Below are positions 16,275 to 24,940 of a stretch of 64,000 nucleotides of DNA, in pieces. The notes under the pieces are model-generated. The model ran no database searches. It was not told where the DNA came from and worked only from the letters and a program-made list of their open reading frames with translations. The stretch covers positions 186,001 to 250,000 of the forward strand of contig OY282379.1 of the NCBI GenBank assembly GCA_958295875.1, given 5' to 3'. This DNA is from an uncultured Pseudomonadales bacterium (GTDB taxonomy: Bacteria > Pseudomonadota > Gammaproteobacteria > Pseudomonadales > Azotimanducaceae). A program made the translations under genes and the position numbers. Numbering within the stretch: the first letter of the stretch is position 1; every line of letters begins with the position of its first letter.

Positions 16275-16350
16275 TGGTGGGTGTTGCAGGGCTCGAACCT
16301 GCGACCTACGGCTTGTAGGGCCGTCGCTCTCCCAACTGAGCTAAACACCC
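16275..16350 (-). tRNA. tRNA-Val (anticodon TAC)
   Basis: Complete 76-base cloverleaf on the minus strand: acceptor GGGTGTT/AACACCC, D arm GCTCAGTTGGGAGAGC, anticodon stem ACGGC/GCCGT with loop CCTACAA (anticodon TAC), T arm GGTTCGAGCCC, and encoded CCA (16277-16275). First gene of a two-tRNA transcript with tRNA-Asp. Confidence 0.97.
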
Positions 16351-16367
16351 GAGTCAATCAACGACGC

Positions 16368-16395
16368 ATCCTACCGCGGCGGCGGCGGCTGTCAA
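16368..16395 (-). promoter_or_regulatory. Sigma-70-type promoter of the tRNA-Val/tRNA-Asp operon
   Basis: On the minus strand a perfect -35 TTGACA (16395-16390), a 16-base spacer made of GC triplets and a -10 TAGGAT (16373-16368) lie 18 bases before the 5' end of tRNA-Val. This is the clearest vegetative promoter in the window. A GC-rich segment follows the -10 as expected for a stringently controlled stable-RNA promoter, though that control is inferred. Confidence 0.75.
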
Positions 16396-16519
16396 TCTCG
16401 CGTCGCCGACGGCGCGCCGGATGCCGGCGATGGCTTTGCCCCATTCACGCCAACGGCGACGCTCAGACGTACCCGCGGCAGCCGAGCACAGCGTCGCCGC
16501 CCGCCCGGCCTTGCCCCAT

Positions 16520-18301
16520 TCACGCCAGCGGAGCCGGCTCGAACTGCTCCTCGGTGAGCGCCATCACCGTGTCCGCCCCGGCTTGCACCGCCGCAAGGCG
16601 CCCAGCGGCGCGCGGCAGCACATGCTCCAAGTAGAAGCGCACCGTCACCGTCTTCGCCTCAAGGAAGCCCCGCGCGCCATCGCCGGCGGCGAGGCGGCGT
16701 TGGGCGACCAGCGCGCTCTTGGCCATTTCGTGGGCGCCGGCCACGTCGCCGACGAGCATGAGGAAGTCGAAGGCGACCGCGCCGGCGATGGCGAAATCGT
16801 TGCCGGCGTGGGCGAGCACCCACTCGAGGCCCGCCTCCAGCTGATCCACGCCGGCGCGAAAGGCCGGCAGCGCATCCGCCATGGCAGCCGCCAACTCCCC
16901 CTCCACTGCCCGCATTTCCGCGATGAGCGCCCGCAGCGCCGCGCCTCGGTCGCGCAGCACCTTGCGGCCCATGAGGTCCGCAGCTTGAATGCCGGTGGTG
17001 CCTTCGTAGATGGTGGTGATGCGCGCGTCCCGATAGTGCTGCGCCGCGCCCGTTTCCTCAACGAAGCCCATGCCGCCGAACACCTGCACCGCCAACGAGG
17101 CGAGTTGCTGGCCCGTCTCCGTGAGCCATGCCTTGATGACGGGCGTCATCAAGTCCACCCGCGCTTGATGCGTCGCCTGCGCGGCGCCTTCCACACGCGC
17201 CGCGTGGTCTAGATGCGAGGCGCCCACATACGCCACCGCGCGCATCGCCTCGATCTGCGCCTTCATCTCCATCAACATGCGCCGCACATCTGGATGCCGG
17301 ATGATGGCCACCGGCGCGCGTTCGCCGGGCAGGTTGCCCTGCACGCGCTCCCGGGCGTAGCCAAGCGCCTGCTGGTAGGCGCGCTCGGCGATGGCGAGCC
17401 CCTGCACGCCCACACGGATGCGCGCGTGGTTCATCATCGTGAACATGCAAGCGAGGCCCTGATTCGCCTCGCCCACCAAGTAACCCTCGGCGCCGTCGAA
17501 CTCCATCACGCAAGTGGGGCTGCCGTGGATGCCGAGCTTTTTCTCCAACGAAACCGCCTGCACGCCGTTGCGTTCGCCCAAGCTGCCGTCCTCGCGCAGC
17601 AACCGCTTAGGCACCAAGAAGAGCGAGATGCCGCGCACCCCCGGCGGCGCATCGGGCAACCGCGCCAGCACAAGGTGGACGATGTTGTCCGCCATGTCGT
17701 GGTCGCCGTAGGTGATGAAGATTTTCTGGCCCTTGATGCGAAACCGATCGCCGTCGGGCGTGGCGACGCTGCGAATCAAGCCAAGGTCGGAGCCAGCCTG
17801 GGGTTCCGTTAGGTTCATGGTGCCGGTCCATTCCCCGGCGATGAGTTTGGGCAGATAGCGCGCCTTGAGCGCCGCGTCGGCATGGCTCTCGATGGCATGG
17901 ATCGCCCCTTCCGCCAACAGCGCGCAATTCGACCAAGCAAGGTTCGCCGCAGACCACAACTCGGAAAGCGCAATGGCCAACAACGTCGGCAGCCCCTGCC
18001 CGCCGTACTCGGGGTTGCCCGGCAAGGATGTCCACCCGCCCTCTCGAAAGCGTTCGAAGGCCGCCTTGAACGGCGCCGACACGCGCACCTCGCCGGCCTC
18101 GATGCGGGCGCCTTCCTGATCGCCCGCCATGTTGGTTGGCGCGATCACTTCCTCCGCCAAGGTCGCGGCCTCGGTGAGGGCGGCGCGCACCAGCTCGGGC
18201 GTGGCTTCCTCAAAGCCGGGTAATGCCGCCACCTCGCTCCAATCCACCAAGTCTTCAAGGACGAACCAGATGTCCCGCGTGGGGGCACGATAGCCTGTCA
18301 T
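16520..18301 (-). CDS. Acyl-CoA dehydrogenase, DmdC-like long form with C-terminal domain
   Basis: The 593-aa flavoprotein oxidises an acyl-CoA to the 2,3-enoyl-CoA. It starts MTGYRAPTRDIWFVLEDL, the typical opening of the ~590-600-aa group that includes 3-methylmercaptopropionyl-CoA dehydrogenase (DmdC). NLTEPQAGSDLG is the FAD/acyl-CoA signature and IYEGTTGIQAADL carries the catalytic glutamate of most acyl-CoA dehydrogenases. A C-terminal helical extension follows (~470-590). ATG at 18301 is preferred because AAGGA precedes it. It lies 81 bp after an isovaleryl-CoA dehydrogenase gene on the same strand. Dimethylsulfoniopropionate-related use is possible but no dmdB or dmdD is present, so the substrate is open. 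Confidence 0.85.
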   Translation of the reverse strand: MTGYRAPTRDIWFVLEDLVDWSEVAALPGFEEATPELVRAALTEAATLAEEVIAPTNMAGDQEGARIEAGEVRVSAPFKAAFERFREGGWTSLPGNPEYGGQGLPTLLAIALSELWSAANLAWSNCALLAEGAIHAIESHADAALKARYLPKLIAGEWTGTMNLTEPQAGSDLGLIRSVATPDGDRFRIKGQKIFITYGDHDMADNIVHLVLARLPDAPPGVRGISLFLVPKRLLREDGSLGERNGVQAVSLEKKLGIHGSPTCVMEFDGAEGYLVGEANQGLACMFTMMNHARIRVGVQGLAIAERAYQQALGYARERVQGNLPGERAPVAIIRHPDVRRMLMEMKAQIEAMRAVAYVGASHLDHAARVEGAAQATHQARVDLMTPVIKAWLTETGQQLASLAVQVFGGMGFVEETGAAQHYRDARITTIYEGTTGIQAADLMGRKVLRDRGAALRALIAEMRAVEGELAAAMADALPAFRAGVDQLEAGLEWVLAHAGNDFAIAGAVAFDFLMLVGDVAGAHEMAKSALVAQRRLAAGDGARGFLEAKTVTVRFYLEHVLPRAAGRLAAVQAGADTVMALTEEQFEPAPLA

Positions 18302-18382
18302 GGAGTTTTCCTTACTTTGCTGAGCCGGCACTTTGCTGAGCCGGCGCATCCGCCACCGCGGGCGCACCGCGGCGAGGCGACA

Positions 18383-19543
18383 TCAAGCCGCTTCCTCGAC
18401 CAGTTCGCGCCCGATGAGCCAGCGGCGCACTTCCGAGGTGCCGGCGCCAATCTCGTAGAGCTTGGCATCGCGCAGCAGGCGGCCAGTGGGGTAATCGTCG
18501 ATGTAGCCGTTGCCGCCAAGAATCTGGATGGCGTCAAGCGCGGTGGCCGTGGCCGCCTCGGCGCAGTGCAGAATCGCGCCGGCGGCGTCCTTGCGCGTCG
18601 TCTCGCCCCGGTCGCACGCGGCGGCCACGGCGTAGAGGTAGGCGCGCGCGGCGTTGGCGCGGGTGTACATGTCCGCGAGCTTGCCCTGCACAAGTTGAAA
18701 GCGGCCGATGGGTTGGCCGAACTGCTCGCGCTCGCAGGCGTACGGCAACGCCACGTCCAAGCACGCCTGCATGATGCCGAGCGGGCCGGCGGCAAGCACC
18801 ACGCGCTCGTAGTCCAACCCGCTCATCAACACGCCGACGCCCCGCCCTTCGCCGCCGAGCACGGCATCCGCCGGCACCGCAGCGCCCTCAAACACCAACT
18901 CGCAGGTGTTCGAGCCGCGCATGCCGAGTTTGTCGAGCTTCGGCGAGCGGCTGAAGCCGGGTGTGTCCCGCTCCACGATGAAGGCGGTGATGCCATGCGC
19001 GCCAGCCTCCGGCGCCGTCTTCGCGTAGATGACGTAGGTGTCTGCATCGGGGCCGTTGGTGATCCACATTTTCGCGCCGTCGAGCACATAGGCGTCGCCC
19101 TCGCGCCGCGCCGTCAAGCGCATGGAGGTCACGTCCGAGCCGGCCTCGGCCTCGCTCATCGCCAGCGCTCCCACATGCTCGCCGCGCACGAGCGGCGGCA
19201 GGTAGCGGCGCTTCTGCGCCGCCGTGCCGTGGCGTTCGATCTGATTCACGCACAGGTTGGAGTGCGCCCCGTAGGAGAGCCCCACCGCGGCGGATGCCCG
19301 CGAAATCTCCTCCATCGCCACGCAGTGAGCTAGATAGCCCAAGCCGGCGCCGCCCCACTCCTCGGCGGCGGTGACGCCCAGCAGGCCGAGTTCGCCCAGC
19401 CGCGGCCACAGGTCCCGCGGGAAGGCGTTGTCCGCATCGATGCCGCGGGCGCGCGGCGCAATCTCCTCGGCGGCGAAGCGGCGCACCATGTCCCGCAGGG
19501 CCACAAGGGTTTCGTCGAGGCCAAAACTCAAAGAGGAAAGCAC
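18383..19543 (-). CDS. Isovaleryl-CoA dehydrogenase-like acyl-CoA dehydrogenase
   Basis: The 386-aa protein is a full-length acyl-CoA dehydrogenase. It carries [32 protein letters not shown] and [21 protein letters not shown]. The usual catalytic-Glu position near the end reads [11 protein letters not shown], while [12 protein letters not shown] carries the glutamate that serves as base in isovaleryl-CoA dehydrogenases. It should convert isovaleryl-CoA to 3-methylcrotonyl-CoA in leucine breakdown. Methylcrotonyl-CoA carboxylase genes, often adjacent, are not seen here. Divergent from the RraA-family gene with 67 bp between starts. Confidence 0.85.
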   Translation of the reverse strand: MLSSLSFGLDETLVALRDMVRRFAAEEIAPRARGIDADNAFPRDLWPRLGELGLLGVTAAEEWGGAGLGYLAHCVAMEEISRASAAVGLSYGAHSNLCVNQIERHGTAAQKRRYLPPLVRGEHVGALAMSEAEAGSDVTSMRLTARREGDAYVLDGAKMWITNGPDADTYVIYAKTAPEAGAHGITAFIVERDTPGFSRSPKLDKLGMRGSNTCELVFEGAAVPADAVLGGEGRGVGVLMSGLDYERVVLAAGPLGIMQACLDVALPYACEREQFGQPIGRFQLVQGKLADMYTRANAARAYLYAVAAACDRGETTRKDAAGAILHCAEAATATALDAIQILGGNGYIDDYPTGRLLRDAKLYEIGAGTSEVRRWLIGRELVEEAA

Positions 19544-19610
19544 CGGCCGCGTTGTTCCATCGGATTGCCGGTGAGACTAACATAGCCAAGGTTGCGGACA
19601 GGAACACCAC

Positions 19611-20315
19611 ATGTCGAACATCGACGCGGAGACCTTCGAAGCGTTGCGGGCGCTGGACACGCCGACCGTGTGCAACGCCTTGGAGCTCGTGGCACCGAAG
19701 CGCCGGGGCTACGGCTACACCGTTGATCCCCTGTTGTGCGCCCGCCCGGAGCTGGGTTCGATGGTGGGCTTCGCGCGCACCGCCACCATCCGCGCCATGC
19801 ACCCTTCAGACCTCGCCGGCGCAGAGGCCCGCGCCATGCAGGACGCTTACTACTCTTACGTTGATGGCGGGCCGAAGCCGGCCGTGATGGTCATTCAAGA
19901 TTTGGACGGCGACGCGCGCGGCTACGGCTCGTTCTGGGGCGAGGTGAACAGCAACATCCATAAGGGGCTGGGCTGCATCGGGCTGGTGACGGACGGCAGC
20001 GTGCGAGACTTGCCGGACATTGCGCCGGGATTTCAGCTGCTGGCAGACCGGGTGGGGCCATCCCACGCTTTCGTGCATCCGGTCGGCTTCGGCACCCCGG
20101 TGACGGTGGCTGGCATGCGGGTGAAGGATGGAGACCTCATTCATGCGGACCAGCACGGCGCCGTCGTTGTGCCGGAAGAAGCGGCCGCTGCGGTGCCAGA
20201 AGCCGCCGCCAACATCGCGCGGCGCGAGCGCGTCATCATCGGCGCCGCCCAAGAGCCAGGGTTCAACATGGAGCGGCTGCGCAAGGCTTGGGGCGACGCC
20301 GCCGAGGTGCATTGA
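19611..20315 (+). CDS. RraA-family protein (HMG/CHA aldolase-like or RNase E regulator-like)
   Basis: The 234-aa protein has the RraA fold markers TPTVCNALE near the start, VIQDLDG, SFWGEVNSNIHKGLGCIGLV and TDGSVRDLPDI, where Arg and Asp form the substrate/metal site of the aldolases. GDLIHADQHGAVVVPEEAA is the classic C-terminal strand pair. Family members include 4-hydroxy-4-methyl-2-oxoglutarate aldolases and RNase E inhibitors. The retained RD pair favours catalysis. Its stop overlaps the next ATG by one base, so it is translationally coupled to a thioredoxin-like protein and, further on, a selenoprotein. Substrate unknown. Confidence 0.8.
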   Translation: MSNIDAETFEALRALDTPTVCNALELVAPKRRGYGYTVDPLLCARPELGSMVGFARTATIRAMHPSDLAGAEARAMQDAYYSYVDGGPKPAVMVIQDLDGDARGYGSFWGEVNSNIHKGLGCIGLVTDGSVRDLPDIAPGFQLLADRVGPSHAFVHPVGFGTPVTVAGMRVKDGDLIHADQHGAVVVPEEAAAAVPEAAANIARRERVIIGAAQEPGFNMERLRKAWGDAAEVH

Positions 20316-21874
20316 TGTCAAACGTTCTGCCCGCCTTCTCGCTCCAAGACGCCAGCGGCGCTGACCACTCATTCCCGGCGGCCGGCCGATCGATCCTCGC
20401 CTTCGTCAAAGAGGATTGCCCCACCTGCAACTTGGTGATGCCGCTCATTGAAGCGCTGCATGGCGAGCCGGATGTCGCCGTGGTGGCGCCAGGACAAACC
20501 ACCAAGGGCAACGCAATCCTCATGCGCCGCCACGCGCTGACGCTGCCGATTCTGGACGATTCCGCCTTGAAGGCATCCTTCGCGTTCAACGTGGAGACGG
20601 TGCCGCTGGTCATCGCGGCGGATGCCGATGGCGCCGAAGAGGGCCGGCTCGTCGGCTTCGACAAGGGCGAATGGCAAGCATTCTTCGCCCGCTTCGCGCC
20701 CGGAGCGCAGGTGGATTGGGACGCCTACCCGGATTGGCGCCCCGGCTGCGGCTCCTTGACGCAAGACCCGATCGTTGCCGAGCGGCTGCAGGCGGAAGCG
20801 GAGAACAGCCCGTTGCGGGCGCGCCGCATCGACATCGCCCAAGCGGACGACGTGCATGAGTTCATGTTCGATCAGGGCTTCACGGACGGCTTGCCGGTGG
20901 TGCCGCCCACGCCTGAGCGCGTGCTGCGGATGCTGGCCGGCACCCAGCGAGACCCGCAGTCCGTTGTCGCCACGCTGCCGCCGCACATGGCGCCGGCCAC
21001 GGTGGAAAAACTGGCCGTGAATGCGGTGATGGCCGGCTGCAAGCCAGACCATCTGCCCGTGATCATCGCCGCCATCGAGGCGCTGTGTACAGACGAGTTC
21101 AACGTCCACGGCGTGATGGCCACCACCATGGCAGCCTCGCCCGTGCTCGTGGTGAACGGCCCGATCCGCGAACGCCTTGGCATGAACATGCGCCTCGGCG
21201 TCTTGGGCCAAGGCAACCGCGCCAACGCCGCCATCGGCCGCGGCGTGCGACTAGCGCTGCGCAACATCGGCGGCGCGCGACCCGGCGGCACCGAGCGCTC
21301 GACGTTCGGCAACCCGATGAAGTTCACCATGTGCTTCCCCGAGTGGGAGGAGCGCAGCGGCTGGCCGCCGATGCATGTGGAGCGCGGCTTCCAGCCCGAA
21401 GATTCCGTGGTGACGGCCTTCGCGCTCACCAGCGGGCCGCAGCTCATCGTCGAACAGGTGGCGCGCCAAGCGGCGCAACTCGGCGGCTCGCTGGGGCTGA
21501 CGATGGCGTCCATGCACCACCCGCGCGCATACAACAACGGCGACTGCCTGTTGGTGGTGTCACCGGAGCATCTCGACGCCTTCATCGAGGGCGGCTACAG
21601 CAAGGACGATCTGCGCGAGCGCATCCAAAGCGTGTCGGCGAAGACGCTGCGCGAGCTGGTGGCGGATGAAAGCGCCGGCGGCCCGCTCACGCCGGAACGC
21701 GCCGCGGCGATGCCCAAGGAAGCGCTGGACCGCACGGTGCGCAAGTTCGCCTCGAACGACAACATCCACATCGTGGTTGCCGGTTCCGAAGCCGGCAGCT
21801 TCTCAGCGTTCTTCCACGGCTGGGCGAGCGGGCCGATGGGCTCGATTCCCGTGTCGCGGAAGATCGAAAGCTAG
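20315..21874 (+). CDS. Thioredoxin-like protein with CPTC motif and large conserved C-terminal domain
   Basis: The 519-aa protein begins with a peroxiredoxin/thioredoxin-like domain (residues ~1-130: PAFSLQDASG, then SILAFVKEDCPTCNLV with the redox pair C-P-T-C). The larger remainder (~165-519) starts DVHEFMFDQGFTDGLPVV and has regularly spaced motifs such as VNAVMAGCKPDHLPVIIAA, VLGQGNRANAAIGRGVRLAL, TFGNPMKFTMCFPEWEE and HHPRAYNNGDCLLVV. I do not recognise this second domain by name; it looks like a complete enzyme domain with several cysteines. ATG at 20315 overlaps the RraA stop; the UGSC selenoprotein starts 25 bp downstream. A dithiol partner for that selenoprotein is an attractive inference. 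Confidence 0.6.
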   Translation: MSNVLPAFSLQDASGADHSFPAAGRSILAFVKEDCPTCNLVMPLIEALHGEPDVAVVAPGQTTKGNAILMRRHALTLPILDDSALKASFAFNVETVPLVIAADADGAEEGRLVGFDKGEWQAFFARFAPGAQVDWDAYPDWRPGCGSLTQDPIVAERLQAEAENSPLRARRIDIAQADDVHEFMFDQGFTDGLPVVPPTPERVLRMLAGTQRDPQSVVATLPPHMAPATVEKLAVNAVMAGCKPDHLPVIIAAIEALCTDEFNVHGVMATTMAASPVLVVNGPIRERLGMNMRLGVLGQGNRANAAIGRGVRLALRNIGGARPGGTERSTFGNPMKFTMCFPEWEERSGWPPMHVERGFQPEDSVVTAFALTSGPQLIVEQVARQAAQLGGSLGLTMASMHHPRAYNNGDCLLVVSPEHLDAFIEGGYSKDDLRERIQSVSAKTLRELVADESAGGPLTPERAAAMPKEALDRTVRKFASNDNIHIVVAGSEAGSFSAFFHGWASGPMGSIPVSRKIES

Positions 21875-21899
21875 CCTCAGAGAGTGGACGGAGGAAACA

Positions 21900-22418
21900 A
21901 TGACCACCATTCTTGACCCCACGGACGAGCGGGTGCCAGTGCGCCGTTCGATCACGCCCCGCCCGGAGCGGATCGAAGGCAACGTGGCCTTGCTCGACAT
22001 CTCGAAGCCGCGCGGCAACGTGTTGTTGGACCGGTTGGAGGCGTTGCTTGCCGAACGCCTGCCGGACGTGACGCTGAACCGCTACGCCAAACCCACGTTC
22101 ACGAAGCCGGCGCCGGCGGAGCTGCGCTCCGAGATCAAGGCGGACAACCACTTCGTGATCGAAGCGCTGGCAGACTGAGGCTCCTGTACCACGTGCAGTT
22201 TGCATGACACGGTATGGTTCGAGATTCAGGGCGTGCCGGCAGTGTCCATCGCCTCCACCGAGTTTGAGGACGCCGCCGCCGAACAAGCCACGGCCCTCGG
22301 CATGGACGACGCGAAGCGCTGCTTCGTGCGCCACCCCATTCAAGACCGCACAGACGCCGAAATGCGCGCGCTGGCGGACGAAGTGGTGAGCGAGGTGATC
22401 GATGCGCTGACGCGGTGA
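21900..22418 (+). CDS. UGSC-family selenoprotein (in-frame TGA at 22176-22178 read as selenocysteine)
   Basis: The frame starts at ATG 21900 behind a strong GGAGG. It runs 92 codons to a TGA and continues open for 79 more codons to a TGA at 22416. Across the first TGA the reading is EALAD-U-GSCTTCSLHDTVW, exactly the U-G-S-C motif that names the UGSC family, whose Cys homologs have CGSC there. Sequence on both sides is protein-like in one frame: NVALLDISKPRGNVLLDRLE before; GVPAVSIASTEFEDAAAEQA and VRHPIQDRTDAEMRALADEV after. Sec would be residue 93 of 172, with cysteines at 96 and 99 (a UxxC redox pair). A SECIS-like hairpin lies at the right distance. Function unknown; redox or reductase-type chemistry is likely. 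Ends at a strong terminator. Confidence 0.88.
22184..22217 (+). promoter_or_regulatory. Bacterial SECIS-like hairpin after the UGA codon
   Basis: Directly after the recoded TGA, CTGTAC (22184-22189) can pair with GTATGG (22212-22217). An upper stem TGCA (22194-22197)/TGCA (22201-22204) closes a GTT loop at 22198-22200. The loop G is 20 bases from the UGA, and the TGCA-loop-TGCA layout with GU in the loop recalls the E. coli fdhF SECIS. An alternative upper pairing, CGTG with CACG, is also possible. It would bind SelB to insert selenocysteine. Confidence 0.65.
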
Positions 22419-22428
22419 GGCTGGCTTG

Positions 22429-22470
22429 GAGGGCGCTTGCCGCAACGTGATGCGGCCAAGCGTCCTCTTT
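22429..22470 (+). terminator. Intrinsic terminator of the RraA-thioredoxin-UGSC operon
   Basis: Eleven bases after the UGSC stop, GAGGGCGCTTG (22429-22439) pairs with CAAGCGTCCTC (22457-22467), including one G-T pair. Inside, CCGCA pairs with TGCGG, giving a 16-bp stem with one bulged base and a 6-base loop. It is followed by TTT. The opposite strand lacks a T run, so it should act on the plus-strand operon only. Confidence 0.75.
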
Positions 22471-22608
22471 CAGCCGCCCGGCTCCGCCGTAGTGCAGCGG
22501 CCCCGTCCTCTGTCTACGGTGTCGCCCGCCCGCGCTGTCTCAGGCCCACGTTCGTGAGCTTGGCGCACCCGCGCGGAGCGTCCACTGCGGGCAAGCTCTA
22601 AGCGCCCG

Positions 22609-23769
22609 TCACTCCCCGCGCAATGCCGCGGTGATGGGCAGCCGCGCCGCGCGCACCGCGGGAAACAAGCCGCCAACCAAGCCAAGCGCCAAGGCCCATG
22701 TCAGGCCGAGCACCACCAAGTCTTGCGTGACGGCGAAATCGAAGGCCACCTGCGAGAACGAGCCGCCGGCCAGCGTGGACACCGTCCAGCCGTTGAAGCC
22801 CAGGTAAGCCACCGCCGCGCCGAGCGCACCGCCGAGGGCGGCCAAGATGACGGCTTCCAGCACCACTGAGGCCACCACCGGCAGGCCACTGAAGCCGAGC
22901 GCCCTCAAAGTGGCGATTTCGACGGTGCGGGTAGAGACCGCGGTGTACATGGTGTTCAGCGCCGAAAACACCGCCCCCACCGCCATGATGGCCGCCACGG
23001 TGTAGCCGAAGTAGGTGATGAGCGCCGTCAATTGCTCGGATTGTTCGCTGTAATAGTCGGTCTCGGCGGTGAGCTCCAGATCGAGCCGCGGGTCTTCCTC
23101 CACGCGCTGCGCCACCGCGGCGACCACGTCGGGATTGGCTAAGCGCACACGCATGGAACTCACGCCAAGGCGGCGGAACACCGATTGCGCGGTGGGCAGG
23201 TCTACCCACGCTTCGGATTCGTAGGCGGAACCATCGTCTTCAAAGAAGCCAACGATGGTCCATTCGCCATTGCGCAGCTTCACCGTGGCCCCCAAGTCGA
23301 TGCCTTCGAACTCGATGGCGGCTTGGCGCCCGGCGATCATTTCGGCGCGGCCTGGCTGGAACGCGCGCCCTTCGACGATGCGCACATTCGGGCGGATGTC
23401 GAACGCCGCTTGCTCCACGCCGCGAATGGCGAGGTTGGCGGGGGATTGGTTCGAGCGCTTCGGAATGTCCGCGATGAGGAACAGCTCGCCGCTGGCGATG
23501 GTCACCTCCGGCATCGAAGCGATGATGTTCTGCTCCTGTTGGCCGAACCCGCTGGAGAGTTCGCCGCTCGAGCCGCCGCGCAGGACGATGGCGCGGTCCG
23601 GCTCGCCGGCGCGGCTCAGGGCGGATTGGAAGCCCTTGCCCATCGCCAAGATGGCGATCAGCACGCCCACCACGCCGCCGATGCCGACGACGATCACCGA
23701 GGAACTGCCGAGGCGCGCCGGCAGGTTGCGCATGTTCATCAGGGCGACTTCAACGATCTGACGCAGCAT
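22609..23769 (-). CDS. ABC transporter permease, FtsX/MacB-like (second permease)
   Basis: The 386-aa protein has one N-terminal helix (SSVIVVGIGGVVGVLIAILAM), a large periplasmic MacB-like core domain (~60-270) and three C-terminal helices with the FtsX pattern (MYTAVSTRTVEIATLRALGF). It forms the membrane part of a mechanotransmission-type ABC system with the adjacent permease and ATPase. ATG at 23769 (MLRQIVEVALMNMRN) is chosen. The longer frame upstream overlaps the neighbour. It starts one base after the stop of the first permease gene. Confidence 0.85.
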   Translation of the reverse strand: MLRQIVEVALMNMRNLPARLGSSSVIVVGIGGVVGVLIAILAMGKGFQSALSRAGEPDRAIVLRGGSSGELSSGFGQQEQNIIASMPEVTIASGELFLIADIPKRSNQSPANLAIRGVEQAAFDIRPNVRIVEGRAFQPGRAEMIAGRQAAIEFEGIDLGATVKLRNGEWTIVGFFEDDGSAYESEAWVDLPTAQSVFRRLGVSSMRVRLANPDVVAAVAQRVEEDPRLDLELTAETDYYSEQSEQLTALITYFGYTVAAIMAVGAVFSALNTMYTAVSTRTVEIATLRALGFSGLPVVASVVLEAVILAALGGALGAAVAYLGFNGWTVSTLAGGSFSQVAFDFAVTQDLVVLGLTWALALGLVGGLFPAVRAARLPITAALRGE

Positions 23770-23770
23770 G

Positions 23771-24940
23771 TCAACGCTCCCGCAGCGCATCCACGATGGT
23801 GAGCCGCCGCGCTGCCAAGGCCGGCGCAGCGCCCACCACCAAGCCGAGCGCCACCGCCACGCCAATCGCGCTGGCGATGGTGGGCCAAGTCACCTCGATC
23901 AAGCCGAAGAAATCCTGCAACAGCGGCTGCAGTGCCGACATTGCGACATAGCCCAAGGCCACGCCGACGACGCCGCCCAGCAAGCACAGCGCCACCGCCT
24001 CGGCCAACACCAACAGCGCCACCGAGCCATCCGTGAAGCCGAACGTCTTCAACACGGCAAGCTCCGGGATGCGTTCGCGCAGCGCCTGCGCCATCGTGTT
24101 GCCGGTGAGCAGCAAGATGGTGAAGAAGACGGCGCCCAAGATGCCGGTGGTCATCAAGCCAATGTCGCCCTGCTGCTTGGCGAATTGCCGGTTGTACTCA
24201 TCCTCCGTGGAGGTGCGCGAGGGATTGACGGAGTTCTCGAACATCGCATCGATGCGGCTCGCCACTTCCGGCGCTAGGGCGGGGTCGGTCACGCGGACGA
24301 TGAACCAGCCGACGGTGCCCTCGCCGAACATGCGCGCCTCGTCAAAGTAATCGAAGTTGAACAGGAACACGCCGCTGCCGGATTCATCGCGCCGCGCGTT
24401 GCCGGTGGAATAGGTGCCGACTAAATCGAACTCCCAGAGGCGGCTGCCGTCGCGCAGCGGATAGATGTCGCCTTCGATGGGAATCTTGTCGCCCACCTTC
24501 CAACCGAAACGTTCGGCCATGCCGGTCGGCACCACGGCGCCCGTGCGCGTGTTCTCAAATGCCTCTAGCTGCTCGGCATCGATGCTGAACTCTGGGTAGA
24601 GTTCGAAGTAGCCCTTCGGGCGCACGGGGAACTTCGGGAAGAAGTTCCGCCGGTCCTGATAGATGCCGCCGAACCAATCCGCATGGGTGACAGCGGCCAC
24701 GCCCTCGACGCCCTCGATCTCGCGCAGTTGGCTATAGAGCAGCGGGTCGATGATGGAGAACTTCGGCGCCACCACCAAACGGCTGGCGCCGGCTTCGCCA
24801 AAGCCGCCGCCCTCAAACGCCACCGCCACGGAGCGCAACATCGTGAACAACAGGAACGCCACCAACACGGACACCAAGGTGAGGAACGTGCGCGTGGGCC
24901 GCCGCCTTAAGTTCGACCACACAAGCCCTGCCGTCGTCAT
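23771..24940 (-). CDS. ABC transporter permease, FtsX/MacB-like (first permease)
   Basis: The 389-aa protein shows an N-terminal helix (RTFLTLVSVLVAFLLFTML), a periplasmic domain (~50-260) and three C-terminal helices with IPELAVLKTFGFTDGSVALL, the FtsX-type coupling region. It differs clearly from the following permease, suggesting a heterodimer such as LolC/LolE or the DevC type. Its start overlaps the ATPase stop by four bases (24937-24940). Cargo could be a lipoprotein, peptide or hydrophobic toxin. Confidence 0.85.
   Translation of the reverse strand: MTTAGLVWSNLRRRPTRTFLTLVSVLVAFLLFTMLRSVAVAFEGGGFGEAGASRLVVAPKFSIIDPLLYSQLREIEGVEGVAAVTHADWFGGIYQDRRNFFPKFPVRPKGYFELYPEFSIDAEQLEAFENTRTGAVVPTGMAERFGWKVGDKIPIEGDIYPLRDGSRLWEFDLVGTYSTGNARRDESGSGVFLFNFDYFDEARMFGEGTVGWFIVRVTDPALAPEVASRIDAMFENSVNPSRTSTEDEYNRQFAKQQGDIGLMTTGILGAVFFTILLLTGNTMAQALRERIPELAVLKTFGFTDGSVALLVLAEAVALCLLGGVVGVALGYVAMSALQPLLQDFFGLIEVTWPTIASAIGVAVALGLVVGAAPALAARRLTIVDALRER

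Noticed and set aside
22200..22418. Independent 72-aa protein starting at TTG 22200
   Set aside because: It is in frame with the upstream UGSC gene, lacks its own ribosome binding site, and is best read as the part after selenocysteine.
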